11,220 bases of DNA from Pelotomaculum sp. UBA3103 (GTDB lineage: Bacteria > Bacillota > Desulfotomaculia > Desulfotomaculales > Pelotomaculaceae), in NCBI GenBank assembly GCA_002365855.1, contig DFAP01000147.1, positions 17,324 through 28,543 on the forward strand, read 5' to 3'. Below the pieces are notes generated by a model. That model saw only the letters and a list, made by a program, of their open reading frames with translations, did not search any database and was not told where the DNA came from. The position numbers were made by a program, and so were the translations under genes. Below are positions 1 through 7,227 of the stretch, piece after piece (within the stretch, counting starts at the first letter, position 1; each line of letters starts with the position of its first letter).

Positions 1-6
1 CTGTAA

Positions 7-144
7 GAAGCAAGGTGGGTTATTATTAGAAAGGCAGGCCGTTTATTTATAACCCTGGTTTTAACTCTTTCCGTGTCTCTGGCTGCTGGAGTCCTGATAG
101 AGAAAACTCTGTGTATCGTGCGGCCGTTTTTTGACCGCCTGTGA
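7..144 (+). other. Open frame of unknown status at window edge, hydrophobic C-terminus
   Basis: This frame is open from just after a TAA at 4-6 to a TGA at 142-144. It has no ATG, GTG or TTG start near its beginning; ATT at 22 or 25 behind a purine-rich stretch (13-19) is the only candidate. The translation has a basic start, then a hydrophobic stretch of about 18 residues (LFITLVLTLSVSLAAGVL), then EKTLCIVRPFFDRL. It could be a small membrane peptide, or the frameshifted 3' end of a gene outside the window. I do not recognise it. Sequence to the left is needed to decide. Confidence 0.2.
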
Positions 145-193
145 GATATTTTTGCGCCATTTCGCGGGTGTGTTTTTTATGCCTGTTTTTATC

Positions 194-222
194 TTGTTTT
201 TGGGATCAAATTATTATAAAAT
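194..222 (+). promoter_or_regulatory. Likely promoter of pdxS
   Basis: A TTGTTT hexamer at 194-199 is followed after 17 bases by TAAAAT at 217-222, one mismatch from TATAAT. It lies about 40 bases before the pdxS start in an AT-rich stretch. Transcription would begin near 229. The -35 box is only half consensus, so the call is moderate. Confidence 0.45.
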
Positions 223-263
223 AGTTTGATAGCTAATAGGATAGCTTGATTGGGGGCTTTTTA

Positions 264-1148
264 GTGGTTATAAAGGGAACCTGGACGGTAAAAAAAGGTC
301 TTGCGGAAATGTTAAAGGGCGGTGTGATCATGGACGTGACCACCCCCGAGCAGGCCAAGGTAGCTGAAGATGCGGGCGCCTGCGCCGTAATGGCACTGGA
401 GCGCGTCCCGGCGGACATTCGTTCGGCTGGCGGGGTGGCCAGGATGGCAGACCCGACTATCATCCTGCGTATTATGGAGGCTGTTACAATCCCTGTGATG
501 GCAAAGGCGCGCATCGGTCATTTTGTTGAGGCACAGATCCTGGAGTCTTTGGGTGTTGACTACATTGACGAAAGTGAAGTGCTCACACCGGCTGACGAAA
601 GCTATCACATATATAAGCATGACTTTAAGGTTCCTTTTGTCTGCGGGTCGAGGAACCTGGGCGAGGCCCTGAGAAGAATTGGTGAAGGGGCGGCCATGGT
701 CCGCACTAAAGGAGAGCCGGGCACAGGCAATGTTGTTGAAGCTGTACGCCACATGCGGATGGTGATGGGGGAAATTCGTCACGTTCAGAATTTGCCGCGG
801 GAGGAATTGATGTCAGCGGCCAAGGAGATGGGCGCTCCTTATGAGCTGGTAGTACAGGTCGCTGAACTGGGGCGCCTGCCGGTGGTAAACTTTGCCGCAG
901 GAGGCATAGCCACGCCAGCCGATGCGGCGCTGATGATGCAGCTGGGCTGTGACGGCATTTTTGTAGGCTCCGGCATATTTAAGTCTACAAATCCCGCTGG
1001 GCGGGCCAAGGCCATTGTCTCAGCCACCACTCATTATAATGACCCGAAGATTCTGGCAGAGGTGTCAAAAGACCTGGGTGAAGCGATGCCCGGCCTGGAA
1101 ATATCAACAATCGCAGCAGAGCAAAGGATGCAGGACCGGGGATGGTAA
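264..1148 (+). CDS. pdxS: Pyridoxal 5'-phosphate synthase, lyase subunit PdxS
   Basis: This is the synthase subunit of the deoxyxylulose-independent PLP pathway. It condenses ribose 5-phosphate, glyceraldehyde 3-phosphate and ammonia into PLP, with ammonia delivered by PdxT. The protein is 294 residues, the family's usual length, and is near-identical to the family in its core. Key residues fall at canonical positions: Asp24 (VIMDV), the Schiff-base Lys81 (VMAKARIGH) and Lys149 ([10 protein letters not shown]). The phosphate-binding segments FAAGG and GSGIF and the terminal EQRMQDRGW are present. I start it at the GTG at 264, which has a G-rich ribosome binding site at 252-256 and gives exact family numbering. 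An upstream in-frame TTG at 246 would add six residues with no ribosome binding site. Family knowledge predicts a cytoplasmic 12-mer with 12 PdxT. Its partner pdxT lies 287 bases downstream, unusually far for this pair. Confidence 0.97.
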   Translation: MVIKGTWTVKKGLAEMLKGGVIMDVTTPEQAKVAEDAGACAVMALERVPADIRSAGGVARMADPTIILRIMEAVTIPVMAKARIGHFVEAQILESLGVDYIDESEVLTPADESYHIYKHDFKVPFVCGSRNLGEALRRIGEGAAMVRTKGEPGTGNVVEAVRHMRMVMGEIRHVQNLPREELMSAAKEMGAPYELVVQVAELGRLPVVNFAAGGIATPADAALMMQLGCDGIFVGSGIFKSTNPAGRAKAIVSATTHYNDPKILAEVSKDLGEAMPGLEISTIAAEQRMQDRGW

Positions 1149-1150
1149 TT

Positions 1151-1189
1151 GGGACGTGAGACGTGAGTCGTGGGACGTGGGACGTGAGA
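1151..1189 (+). repeat. Short tandem ACGTGAG-type repeat
   Basis: Directly after the pdxS stop there are four near-identical units built on ACGTGAG or ACGTGGG (1154, 1161, 1174 and 1182), each preceded by G or GG. It is not coding and forms no terminator. It looks like simple-sequence expansion or a decayed interspersed repeat. Confidence 0.6.
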
Positions 1190-1206
1190 ATAACGAAAAA
1201 AATTAG

Positions 1207-1402
1207 CACAGGATTAACAGGATAAAAAAAAGATTAATAAGATTTAAGATTAAAATAAATATTAATTTAAGAAATTACACAGGATATGGAGTTAAAAGAT
1301 TAACAGGTTTGAAGAAATATCTTGAAATAATTATATAATAAAAAATTTAAAGTATTTAAAAAATCCTGTAAATCCTGATAATCTTGTAAATCCTGTGATA
1401 AC
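1207..1402. repeat. AT-rich spacer with inverted CACAGGATTWACARGAT repeats
   Basis: The left part carries a CACAGGATTAACAGGAT unit (1207-1223), then partial copies at 1278-1285 and 1296-1306. The right part carries the same word in the opposite orientation: AATCCTGT at 1362-1369, AATCCTG at 1371-1377 and a full unit at 1381-1397. The outermost copies match over 17 bases with two mismatches when one is reverse-complemented. The whole could fold as a long imperfect stem around a very AT-rich centre. There is no open reading frame of note. It resembles the degenerate aggattaacaggat-type repeats scattered through intergenic DNA of some bacteria, which is a recollection and not a search result. 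Confidence 0.6.
1309..1339 (+). promoter_or_regulatory. Possible pdxT promoter inside the repeat spacer
   Basis: A perfect TATAAT sits at 1334-1339, with TTGAAG at 1309-1314, 19 bases upstream, as the best -35 candidate. The spacing is longer than ideal and the region is AT-rich enough for such matches by chance. If real, it would let pdxT be transcribed separately from pdxS. Confidence 0.25.
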
Positions 1403-1435
1403 ATGTTTTAAAGCTTTTGAAGGGATGGTTTTTTA

Positions 1436-2008
1436 ATGAGAGTCGGTGTCCTGGCCCTGCAGGGAGCTTTCAGGGAACACCAGAAGATGCTTGGCTGCTG
1501 TGGTGTGGATACGAACCAGGTTCGGAAGCCGGAGCAGCTAGAGGGCATTAACGCGCTTGTAATCCCTGGCGGCGAGAGCACTACGATGGGCAAGCTATTA
1601 GTAGAATTTGGGCTTTTTGACCCCATAGTCAGGTTGGGACAGGGAGGATTTCCTATATTCGGGACCTGTGCCGGGCTGATCATGCTTGCCGGAGAGATTG
1701 CCGGTTCACCGCAGCCGAGCTTCGGTCTGATGAATATATCGGTGGAGAGGAACGCTTTTGGCCGTCAGGTCGACAGCTTTGAAGCAGACCTGGATATACC
1801 CGTTATCGGAGACGAGCCTTTTAAGGCAGTTTTTATCAGAGCTCCATATATTATTGAAGCAGGCAGCGGCGTGGAGATATTAGCCATGTTTAGCGAAAAA
1901 ATAGTTTTTGCTCGCCAGGAAAATTTGCTGGCAGCCGCTTTCCACCCGGAGCTGACTGGTGATTTGCGGGTACACCGCTACTTCCTGGAGAACTGTTTAG
2001 GGAAATAA
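1436..2008 (+). CDS. pdxT: Pyridoxal 5'-phosphate synthase, glutaminase subunit PdxT
   Basis: This is the class I glutamine amidotransferase partner of PdxS: it hydrolyses glutamine and channels ammonia into the PdxS active site. The protein is 190 residues, normal for the family. The N-terminal GVLALQGAFREH, the IPGGEST loop (43-49), the nucleophile Cys78 in FGTCAGL, and the His170-Glu172 pair in AFHPEL make a complete catalytic triad. A ribosome binding site AGGGATGG (1421-1428) lies seven bases before the ATG, which agrees with the family start. Function depends on PdxS encoded upstream. The long repeat-bearing spacer between the two suggests that it may have its own promoter or read-through transcription. 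Nothing in the protein looks damaged. Confidence 0.97.
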   Translation: MRVGVLALQGAFREHQKMLGCCGVDTNQVRKPEQLEGINALVIPGGESTTMGKLLVEFGLFDPIVRLGQGGFPIFGTCAGLIMLAGEIAGSPQPSFGLMNISVERNAFGRQVDSFEADLDIPVIGDEPFKAVFIRAPYIIEAGSGVEILAMFSEKIVFARQENLLAAAFHPELTGDLRVHRYFLENCLGK

Positions 2009-2124
2009 CTGATTAATTACTTATATGGTTTGAACACGCAGCCGTTTTTTTACGCATTACATTTATTAGTGTTTATCGTGACCAATAAAGAATTTTATGA
2101 ATAGAGTGTCATTTATATTAGCTA

Positions 2125-2153
2125 TTGCAAATCTTTGTAGCATGTAGTAATAT
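2125..2153 (+). promoter_or_regulatory. Possible promoter of the T-box / aminotransferase-serA operon
   Basis: TTGCAA (2125-2130) is followed after 17 bases by TAATAT (2148-2153); both match consensus at four of six positions. It lies in the AT-rich gap between pdxT and the T-box leader, and would start the RNA near 2160, about 90 bases before stem I. No clear terminator follows pdxT, so read-through from upstream is also possible. Confidence 0.35.
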
Positions 2154-2177
2154 TTTAAACAAGTTTTAAAAAAGGAA

Positions 2178-2234
2178 GGGGACACACCTCCTGTCTATGG
2201 AAAGGGGACACACCATCTTCGAAGAAATGTCCCC
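2178..2234. repeat. GGGGACACACC direct repeat with hairpin
   Basis: The 11-base word GGGGACACACC occurs at 2178-2188 and again at 2204-2214. The second copy pairs with TGTCCCC at 2228-2234, giving a hairpin with a 7-bp outer stem and a CTTCGAAG palindrome in its loop. The block sits directly upstream of the T-box leader. It resembles the GGGGACA...TGTCCCC ends seen around REP-like elements, but no transposase is present. It is not needed for T-box folding. Confidence 0.55.
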
Positions 2235-2249
2235 GGTGGAATGGTCCCA

Positions 2250-2504
2250 AATAAGAAACCCAGTGAAGGGGTAAAGTAGTCCGCTGATAACCTTTCAGAG
2301 AGCCGGTGGTAGCTGTGAACCGGCAGGATCGGCAGGATGAAACAGGCTCCCCGGAGGGGGTTTGCTGAAACCAGCAGTAGGCAAACCCGGGAAGTTCCCG
2401 TTAACACAGGCTCAAGAGGACCGGTGTATACCGGTCAAGAAGGGTGGTACCGCGGGAGAAACCTCTCGTCCCTGTTTTATGGGGATGAGGGGTTAACTGT
2501 TTTA
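2250..2504 (+). promoter_or_regulatory. T-box leader (tRNA-sensing riboswitch), probably serine-specific
   Basis: This leader binds an uncharged tRNA and then allows transcription of the aminotransferase and serA. The base of stem I pairs 2256-2261 with 2358-2363, and 2268-2271 with 2349-2352. The 5' strand has the loop E AGTA (about 2275), and the distal AG-bulge region CAGAGAGCCGG follows near 2296. GAAACAGGCTCC (2339-2350) holds the specifier; TCC at 2348-2350 would mean serine. Stem III is a perfect 7-bp hairpin (2419-2436). The T-box proper AGGGTGGTACCGCG is at 2441-2454. The terminator pairs 2462-2472 with 2482-2492, 11 bp including two G-U pairs, followed by only a weak T stretch. The serine reading fits the operon but overlaps a predicted helix, so the specifier is less certain than the T-box itself. 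Confidence 0.93.
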
Positions 2505-2506
2505 TG

Positions 2507-2526
2507 GCGGAAAATTCCTTTTCCGC
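2507..2526 (+). terminator. Extra hairpin between T-box terminator and the first gene
   Basis: An 8-bp perfect stem GCGGAAAA/TTTTCCGC with a TTCC loop sits 15 bases after the T-box terminator stem and about 70 bases before the gene start. It has no following T-run, so it is not an obvious intrinsic terminator. It could be a processing or mRNA-stabilising hairpin left after antitermination. Confidence 0.4.
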
Positions 2527-2595
2527 TGTCACCGAGCCTCGGGAGTCGTTTGTGATTTTATAATTGGATGTTCTTTTATGAAGGGAGAGAGTTTT

Positions 2596-3744
2596 ATGGC
2601 AAGCAAACAGTACCTGATGATTCCGGGACCTACTCCTGTACCACCGAAAGTAGTAGCCGCGATGTCAATGCCGGTTATAGGGCACAGGACCGATGAGTTT
2701 GGCAGGATGTATAAACGTATCATCGAGAACCTGAAAAAAGTCTTTCAGACCAAGAATGATATATTTATTTTGACCAACACGGGAACGGGCGCCCTGGAAA
2801 CTGCCATAGCAAATACTGTAAGTCCGGGGGATAAGGTCCTTTCGCTGATTACCGGGAATTTTGGGGAGCGCTTTGCAAAGATTGCCAGGGCTTACGGGGC
2901 TGAAGTGATCGAAGTGTGTTTCGGCTACGGAAAAGACGTAGACCTGAACATTTTGGAAAAAAAGCTGAAGGAACATCCCGATATCAAGGTGGTGCTGGCA
3001 ACCCAGAATGAAACCTCTACCGGTGTAGTCAATGACATTGCAGGCATCGGCGCACTGGTTGGAAAAACACCTGCGCTGCTGCTTGTAGACGGGGTAAGCG
3101 GAGTTGGGGCCATTGAAATAAAAGCGGACCTCTGGGGTGTTGATATTCTCTGCACAGCCAGCCAGAAAGCCCTGATGCTGCCGCCCGGACTGGCTGTAAT
3201 CAGCGTCAACGACAAGGCCTCACGGGTTGTTGAAGAGAATAAGTCTCCCCGGTTCTACTTCAGTATACCAGCATTTAAAAAGGTTTATGATAAGTGGAAC
3301 ACAGCATATACTCCTGCGGTATCATTGTTCTTTGGCCTTGAAGCCGCGCTGGAGATGATGCTGGCAGAAGGCCTGGAATGTGTGTATGCCCGTCATGCCA
3401 TGCTGGCACAAGCTACCCGCGCAGCGGTCAGGGCGCTGGGATTAAAATTAATGGCTGAAGACCACTGCGCCTCCAACGCCCTCACCAGCGTATGGGGACC
3501 GGAGGGTGTAGGCGCGGATGAGCTCCGCAGCATCATCAGGAAAAAGTACGGCGTTTCGTTTGCCGGAGGTCAGGCAGAAGTAAAGGGCAAAATTTTCCGA
3601 ATTGCACATATGGGATATTGTGATAAAATGGACGTCATTACAGCCATTAGCGCTCTTGAAATGGCATTGGCGCAGGCCGGTCACTCATTCCAAATGGGCG
3701 AAGGAGTAAAGGCCGCGCAGGAAGTATTTTTGGGGAGGGTATAA
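2596..3744 (+). CDS. PLP-dependent class V aminotransferase (alanine/serine-glyoxylate type, likely serine pathway)
   Basis: A fold-type I PLP enzyme of the alanine-glyoxylate / serine-pyruvate aminotransferase group, 382 residues, the usual size. Visible features are the N-terminal MIPGPTPVPP, HRTDEF (30-35), the cofactor loop TGTGALE (62-68), Asp165 in LLVDGVSG, the Schiff-base Lys191 in ASQKALMLPPG, and Arg335 in FRIAHMG for the substrate carboxylate. I choose ATG 2596, since AAGGGAGAGAG lies just before it; the ATG at 2578 is upstream of that site. The T-box leader precedes it and serA follows after three bases. I infer that it converts 3-phosphohydroxypyruvate to phosphoserine in place of SerC, as a related class V enzyme does in methanogens. 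Glyoxylate amination is the alternative, so I give no symbol. Confidence 0.93.
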   Translation: MASKQYLMIPGPTPVPPKVVAAMSMPVIGHRTDEFGRMYKRIIENLKKVFQTKNDIFILTNTGTGALETAIANTVSPGDKVLSLITGNFGERFAKIARAYGAEVIEVCFGYGKDVDLNILEKKLKEHPDIKVVLATQNETSTGVVNDIAGIGALVGKTPALLLVDGVSGVGAIEIKADLWGVDILCTASQKALMLPPGLAVISVNDKASRVVEENKSPRFYFSIPAFKKVYDKWNTAYTPAVSLFFGLEAALEMMLAEGLECVYARHAMLAQATRAAVRALGLKLMAEDHCASNALTSVWGPEGVGADELRSIIRKKYGVSFAGGQAEVKGKIFRIAHMGYCDKMDVITAISALEMALAQAGHSFQMGEGVKAAQEVFLGRV

Positions 3745-3747
3745 CAG

Positions 3748-5328
3748 ATGAAAGTACTGGTATTGGACGGGGTCGAAGAAGAAGGCCTGCTGGCCCTCAG
3801 GCGGGAACCCGATATAGAGTTAGATATCCGGAGCAAAATACCCGAGGACGAACTGGTCAGGATCATTCCTGAATATGATGGGATGATTGTCCGGAGCGCC
3901 ACGAAGGTTACCGCCCAGGTGCTTGAACACGCGTCCAAATTAAAAATTGTGGGTCGTGCAGGTGTTGGAGTCGATAATATCGATGTGCCTGCTGCCACAG
4001 AAAAAGGTATTCTGGTTGTAAACGCGCCGGGGGGCAACACCTTTGCCACCACGGAGCACGCCATGGCCATGATGCAGTCTTTGGCCCGTAATATTCCCCA
4101 GGCCTGGGCCTCACTTCGCGCGGGAAACTGGGACAGGAAATCCTTTATGGGTGTCGAGCTGAGAGATAAAGTGCTTGGCGTAATCGGACTGGGACGTATT
4201 GGGTCAGCAGTCGCCAAGCGGGCGCAGGGCATGGAAATGAAAGTTGTAGCCTACGACCCTTTTATCACTGAAGAAAGGGCCGAACAACTGGGTGTATCGC
4301 TCATGTCCCTGGACAGTCTTTTTAAGCTGTCCGACTTTATAACCGTACACCTGCCCCTGAATAAAGAGTCCAGGCATATCATAGGACAAAGGGCGTTCAG
4401 CCTGATGAAGGACGGCGTTAGAATTATCAACTGCGCCCGCGGCGGTGTTATTGACGAACAGGCGCTATATGAAGCAATAAAGTCGGGCAAGGTTGCCGGC
4501 GCTGCTCTGGACGTGTTTGAAAAGGAGCCCCCCACCGACAGTCCCCTCTTTGAACTTAACAACTTTATTGCCACACCTCACCTGGGCGCATCCACCCAGG
4601 AGGCCCAGCTGTGCGTGGCCTGTGATGTGGCCCAGGAGATAGTGTCCGCGCTGAAGGGAGAACTGGTTAGGAATGCTGTAAATATTCCATCCTTAAGCCC
4701 GAAAACGCTGTCGGAAATCAGGCCTTACCTGTTGCTGGCTGAAAAGATGGGGAAATTTGTCGCCCAGTTGGTCAGCGGAAGGATCAGCGCCCTGGAAATA
4801 ACGTTCAGCGGCAATCTGGCCAGCCAGGAAGTCGCGCCGATTACCACGGCTGTATTAAAGGGGTTCCTTGATACAATGCTGCAGAATATGGTCAACTTTG
4901 TAAACGCGCCCGTGCTCGCCAAAAACCGCGGCATCGACGTGACCCAGAGAACATCAGGTGAGAACGGAGATTACGCCAACCTGGTCACGGTCAAGGCAGC
5001 CTCTGACAAAGAAGAAATATCTGTGGCAGGCACCATTTTTGGGCGGGTTGATCCCCGCATCGTGTCCATAGACGGCTATCACGTCGACGCTGTCCCGGAA
5101 GGGCATATGCTCTATGTGCCGCATATAGATAAACCCAGGATCATCGGTCCGGTTGGCAACCTCATCGGTGAACACAATATCAACATTTCAGCGATGCAGG
5201 TGGGCCGCAAGGTAATAGGGGGGAAGGCAATTATGTTGCTCAGCGTAGACGCGCCGGTTCCGGAGAATACAATGATGGAGATAGCCAAAATAGACGGCGT
5301 TGTGGGCGTAAAGAACGTAAGCCTGTAA
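3748..5328 (+). CDS. serA: D-3-phosphoglycerate dehydrogenase
   Basis: It oxidises 3-phosphoglycerate to 3-phosphohydroxypyruvate with NAD, the first committed step of serine synthesis. The protein is 526 residues, the long form with an extra intervening domain and a C-terminal ACT domain. The substrate-binding N-terminal part contains GRAGVGVDNIDV (69-80). The NAD site is GLGRIG (147-152) with Asp170 after the second strand. The catalytic set is Arg231 (CARGG), Glu260 (EKEPP) and His278 (TPHLG). The extra domain spans about 320-450. The ACT domain is about 454-526, with VGNLIGEHNINISAMQVGR, and normally senses serine for feedback control. The ATG is three bases after the aminotransferase stop, behind GGGGAGGG inside that gene's end, so translational coupling is likely. 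Transcription is presumably under the T-box upstream. Confidence 0.96.
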   Translation: MKVLVLDGVEEEGLLALRREPDIELDIRSKIPEDELVRIIPEYDGMIVRSATKVTAQVLEHASKLKIVGRAGVGVDNIDVPAATEKGILVVNAPGGNTFATTEHAMAMMQSLARNIPQAWASLRAGNWDRKSFMGVELRDKVLGVIGLGRIGSAVAKRAQGMEMKVVAYDPFITEERAEQLGVSLMSLDSLFKLSDFITVHLPLNKESRHIIGQRAFSLMKDGVRIINCARGGVIDEQALYEAIKSGKVAGAALDVFEKEPPTDSPLFELNNFIATPHLGASTQEAQLCVACDVAQEIVSALKGELVRNAVNIPSLSPKTLSEIRPYLLLAEKMGKFVAQLVSGRISALEITFSGNLASQEVAPITTAVLKGFLDTMLQNMVNFVNAPVLAKNRGIDVTQRTSGENGDYANLVTVKAASDKEEISVAGTIFGRVDPRIVSIDGYHVDAVPEGHMLYVPHIDKPRIIGPVGNLIGEHNINISAMQVGRKVIGGKAIMLLSVDAPVPENTMMEIAKIDGVVGVKNVSL

Positions 5329-5352
5329 AAAAATTCTTAATTTATACATGAG

Positions 5353-5387
5353 TAAAACAACAGGCCTCCTTAAAGGGGACCTGTTGT

Positions 5388-5391
<4 letters not shown>
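5353..5391 (+). terminator. Strong hairpin after serA
   Basis: A perfect 12-bp outer stem pairs TAAAACAACAGG (5353-5364) with CCTGTTGTTTTA (5380-5391), and the interior CCTCC/GGGGA extends it partly. The T-rich part lies within the stem's 3' arm, so it acts as a plausible intrinsic terminator for the serA operon. On the minus strand the arm is equally T-rich. Its last bases overlap the serS -35 box. Confidence 0.75.
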
Positions 5392-6739
<1,348 letters not shown>

Positions 6740-6746
6740 ACCTGCA

Positions 6747-6772
6747 GCGTGGATTCACGCGTGGAATCCCGC
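6747..6772 (+). terminator. Possible serS terminator hairpin
   Basis: Just after the serS stop, GGATTC (6751-6756) pairs with GAATCC (6764-6769), extended by GCG/CGC with one bulged T. A competing hairpin GCGTG/CACGC (6747-6760) overlaps it. Only a short T-rich stretch (GTTTTATT) follows, so termination may be leaky. Confidence 0.45.
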
Positions 6773-6783
6773 AAGCTGTTTTA

Positions 6784-6812
6784 TTGACACGGTTTTTGAT
6801 CTATGTTAGACT
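6784..6812 (+). promoter_or_regulatory. Promoter of the tRNA-Ser pair
   Basis: A perfect TTGACA (6784-6789) is followed after 17 bases by TAGACT (6807-6812). A perfect TATAAT also lies at 6814-6819 but would need a poor -35 box. Either starts RNA about 90 bases before the first tRNA, within a leader containing a hairpin at 6844-6865. Confidence 0.65.
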
Positions 6813-6843
6813 TTATAATGCGTTAAACGAGCATTAGATAAAT

Positions 6844-6865
6844 GGAAATTGCCGCAGGCAATTCC
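6844..6865 (+). other. Hairpin in the tRNA-Ser leader
   Basis: GGAAATTGCC (6844-6853) pairs with GGCAATTCC (6857-6865) with one bulged A and a GCA loop. No T-run follows. It may be a processing feature of the tRNA precursor. Bases 6877-6908 after it carry short repeated GACTGG/AACTGA/GACTGA words. Confidence 0.35.
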
Positions 6866-6910
6866 CACAAGCAGAACGACGACTGGCTACCGGCAACTGA
6901 CGACTGATGT

Positions 6911-7000
6911 GGAGGGGTGTCCGAGCGGTTGAAGGAGGCGGTCTTGAAAACCGTTGGTCCTTTACGGGTCCCGTGGGTTCGAATCCCACCCCCTCCGCCA
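6911..7000 (+). tRNA. tRNA-Ser (anticodon UGA)
   Basis: The acceptor GGAGGGG pairs with CCCCTCC, discriminator G, with the CCA end encoded (6998-7000). The anticodon loop CTTGAAA sits on a GCGGT/ACCGT stem, giving anticodon TGA, which reads UCA-type serine codons. The long variable arm (GGTCCTTTACGGGTCC region) is typical of class II tRNA-Ser, and the T loop is TTCGAAT. It lies 171 bases after serS. Confidence 0.97.
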
Positions 7001-7061
7001 AAAAATAAATATTTGGGTTTGCGGCCACTTAAGGGCCGGACTGGCTTTGCGATAACCACAC

Positions 7062-7155
7062 GGAGAGTTGGCCGAGTAGGTTGAAGGCGCTCGCCTGCTA
7101 AGCGAGTATACGGGCATAACCTGTATCGAGGGTTCGAATCCCTCACTCTCCGCCA
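7062..7155 (+). tRNA. tRNA-Ser (anticodon GCU)
   Basis: The acceptor GGAGAGT pairs with ACTCTCC, discriminator G, and CCA is encoded (7153-7155). The anticodon stem CTCGC/GCGAG holds the loop CTGCTAA, giving anticodon GCT for AGC and AGU codons. The extended variable arm (TATACGGGCATAACCTGTATC region) is class II. It lies 61 bases after the first tRNA-Ser with no clear promoter between, so the two are probably one transcript. Confidence 0.97.
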
Positions 7156-7165
7156 TAAAACATCC

Positions 7166-7193
7166 AGCACATTCCTTCGGAAATGTGCTTTTT
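7166..7193 (+). terminator. Terminator of the tRNA-Ser transcript
   Basis: AGCACATT plus CC pairs with GG plus AATGTGCT, with one bulged base and a TTC loop, and TTTTT follows directly. It sits 10 bases after the second tRNA-Ser. This is a clear intrinsic terminator. Confidence 0.85.
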
Positions 7194-7227
7194 CCTTTAA
7201 CGAGAGATAATTTGATGTTTGATGTTC

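Noticed and set aside
1151..1402. CRISPR array
   Set aside because: The units are short and degenerate, occur in both orientations and have irregular spacing without unique spacers.
2337..2555. Plus-strand frame inside the T-box leader
   Set aside because: It is explained by the conserved T-box structure and has no ribosome binding site.
6823..7170. Minus-strand open frames across the two tRNA-Ser genes, with words such as DSNPR and GGIRTHG
   Set aside because: These are reverse complements of tRNA T-arms and are a well-known source of false proteins. The tRNA genes explain the region fully.
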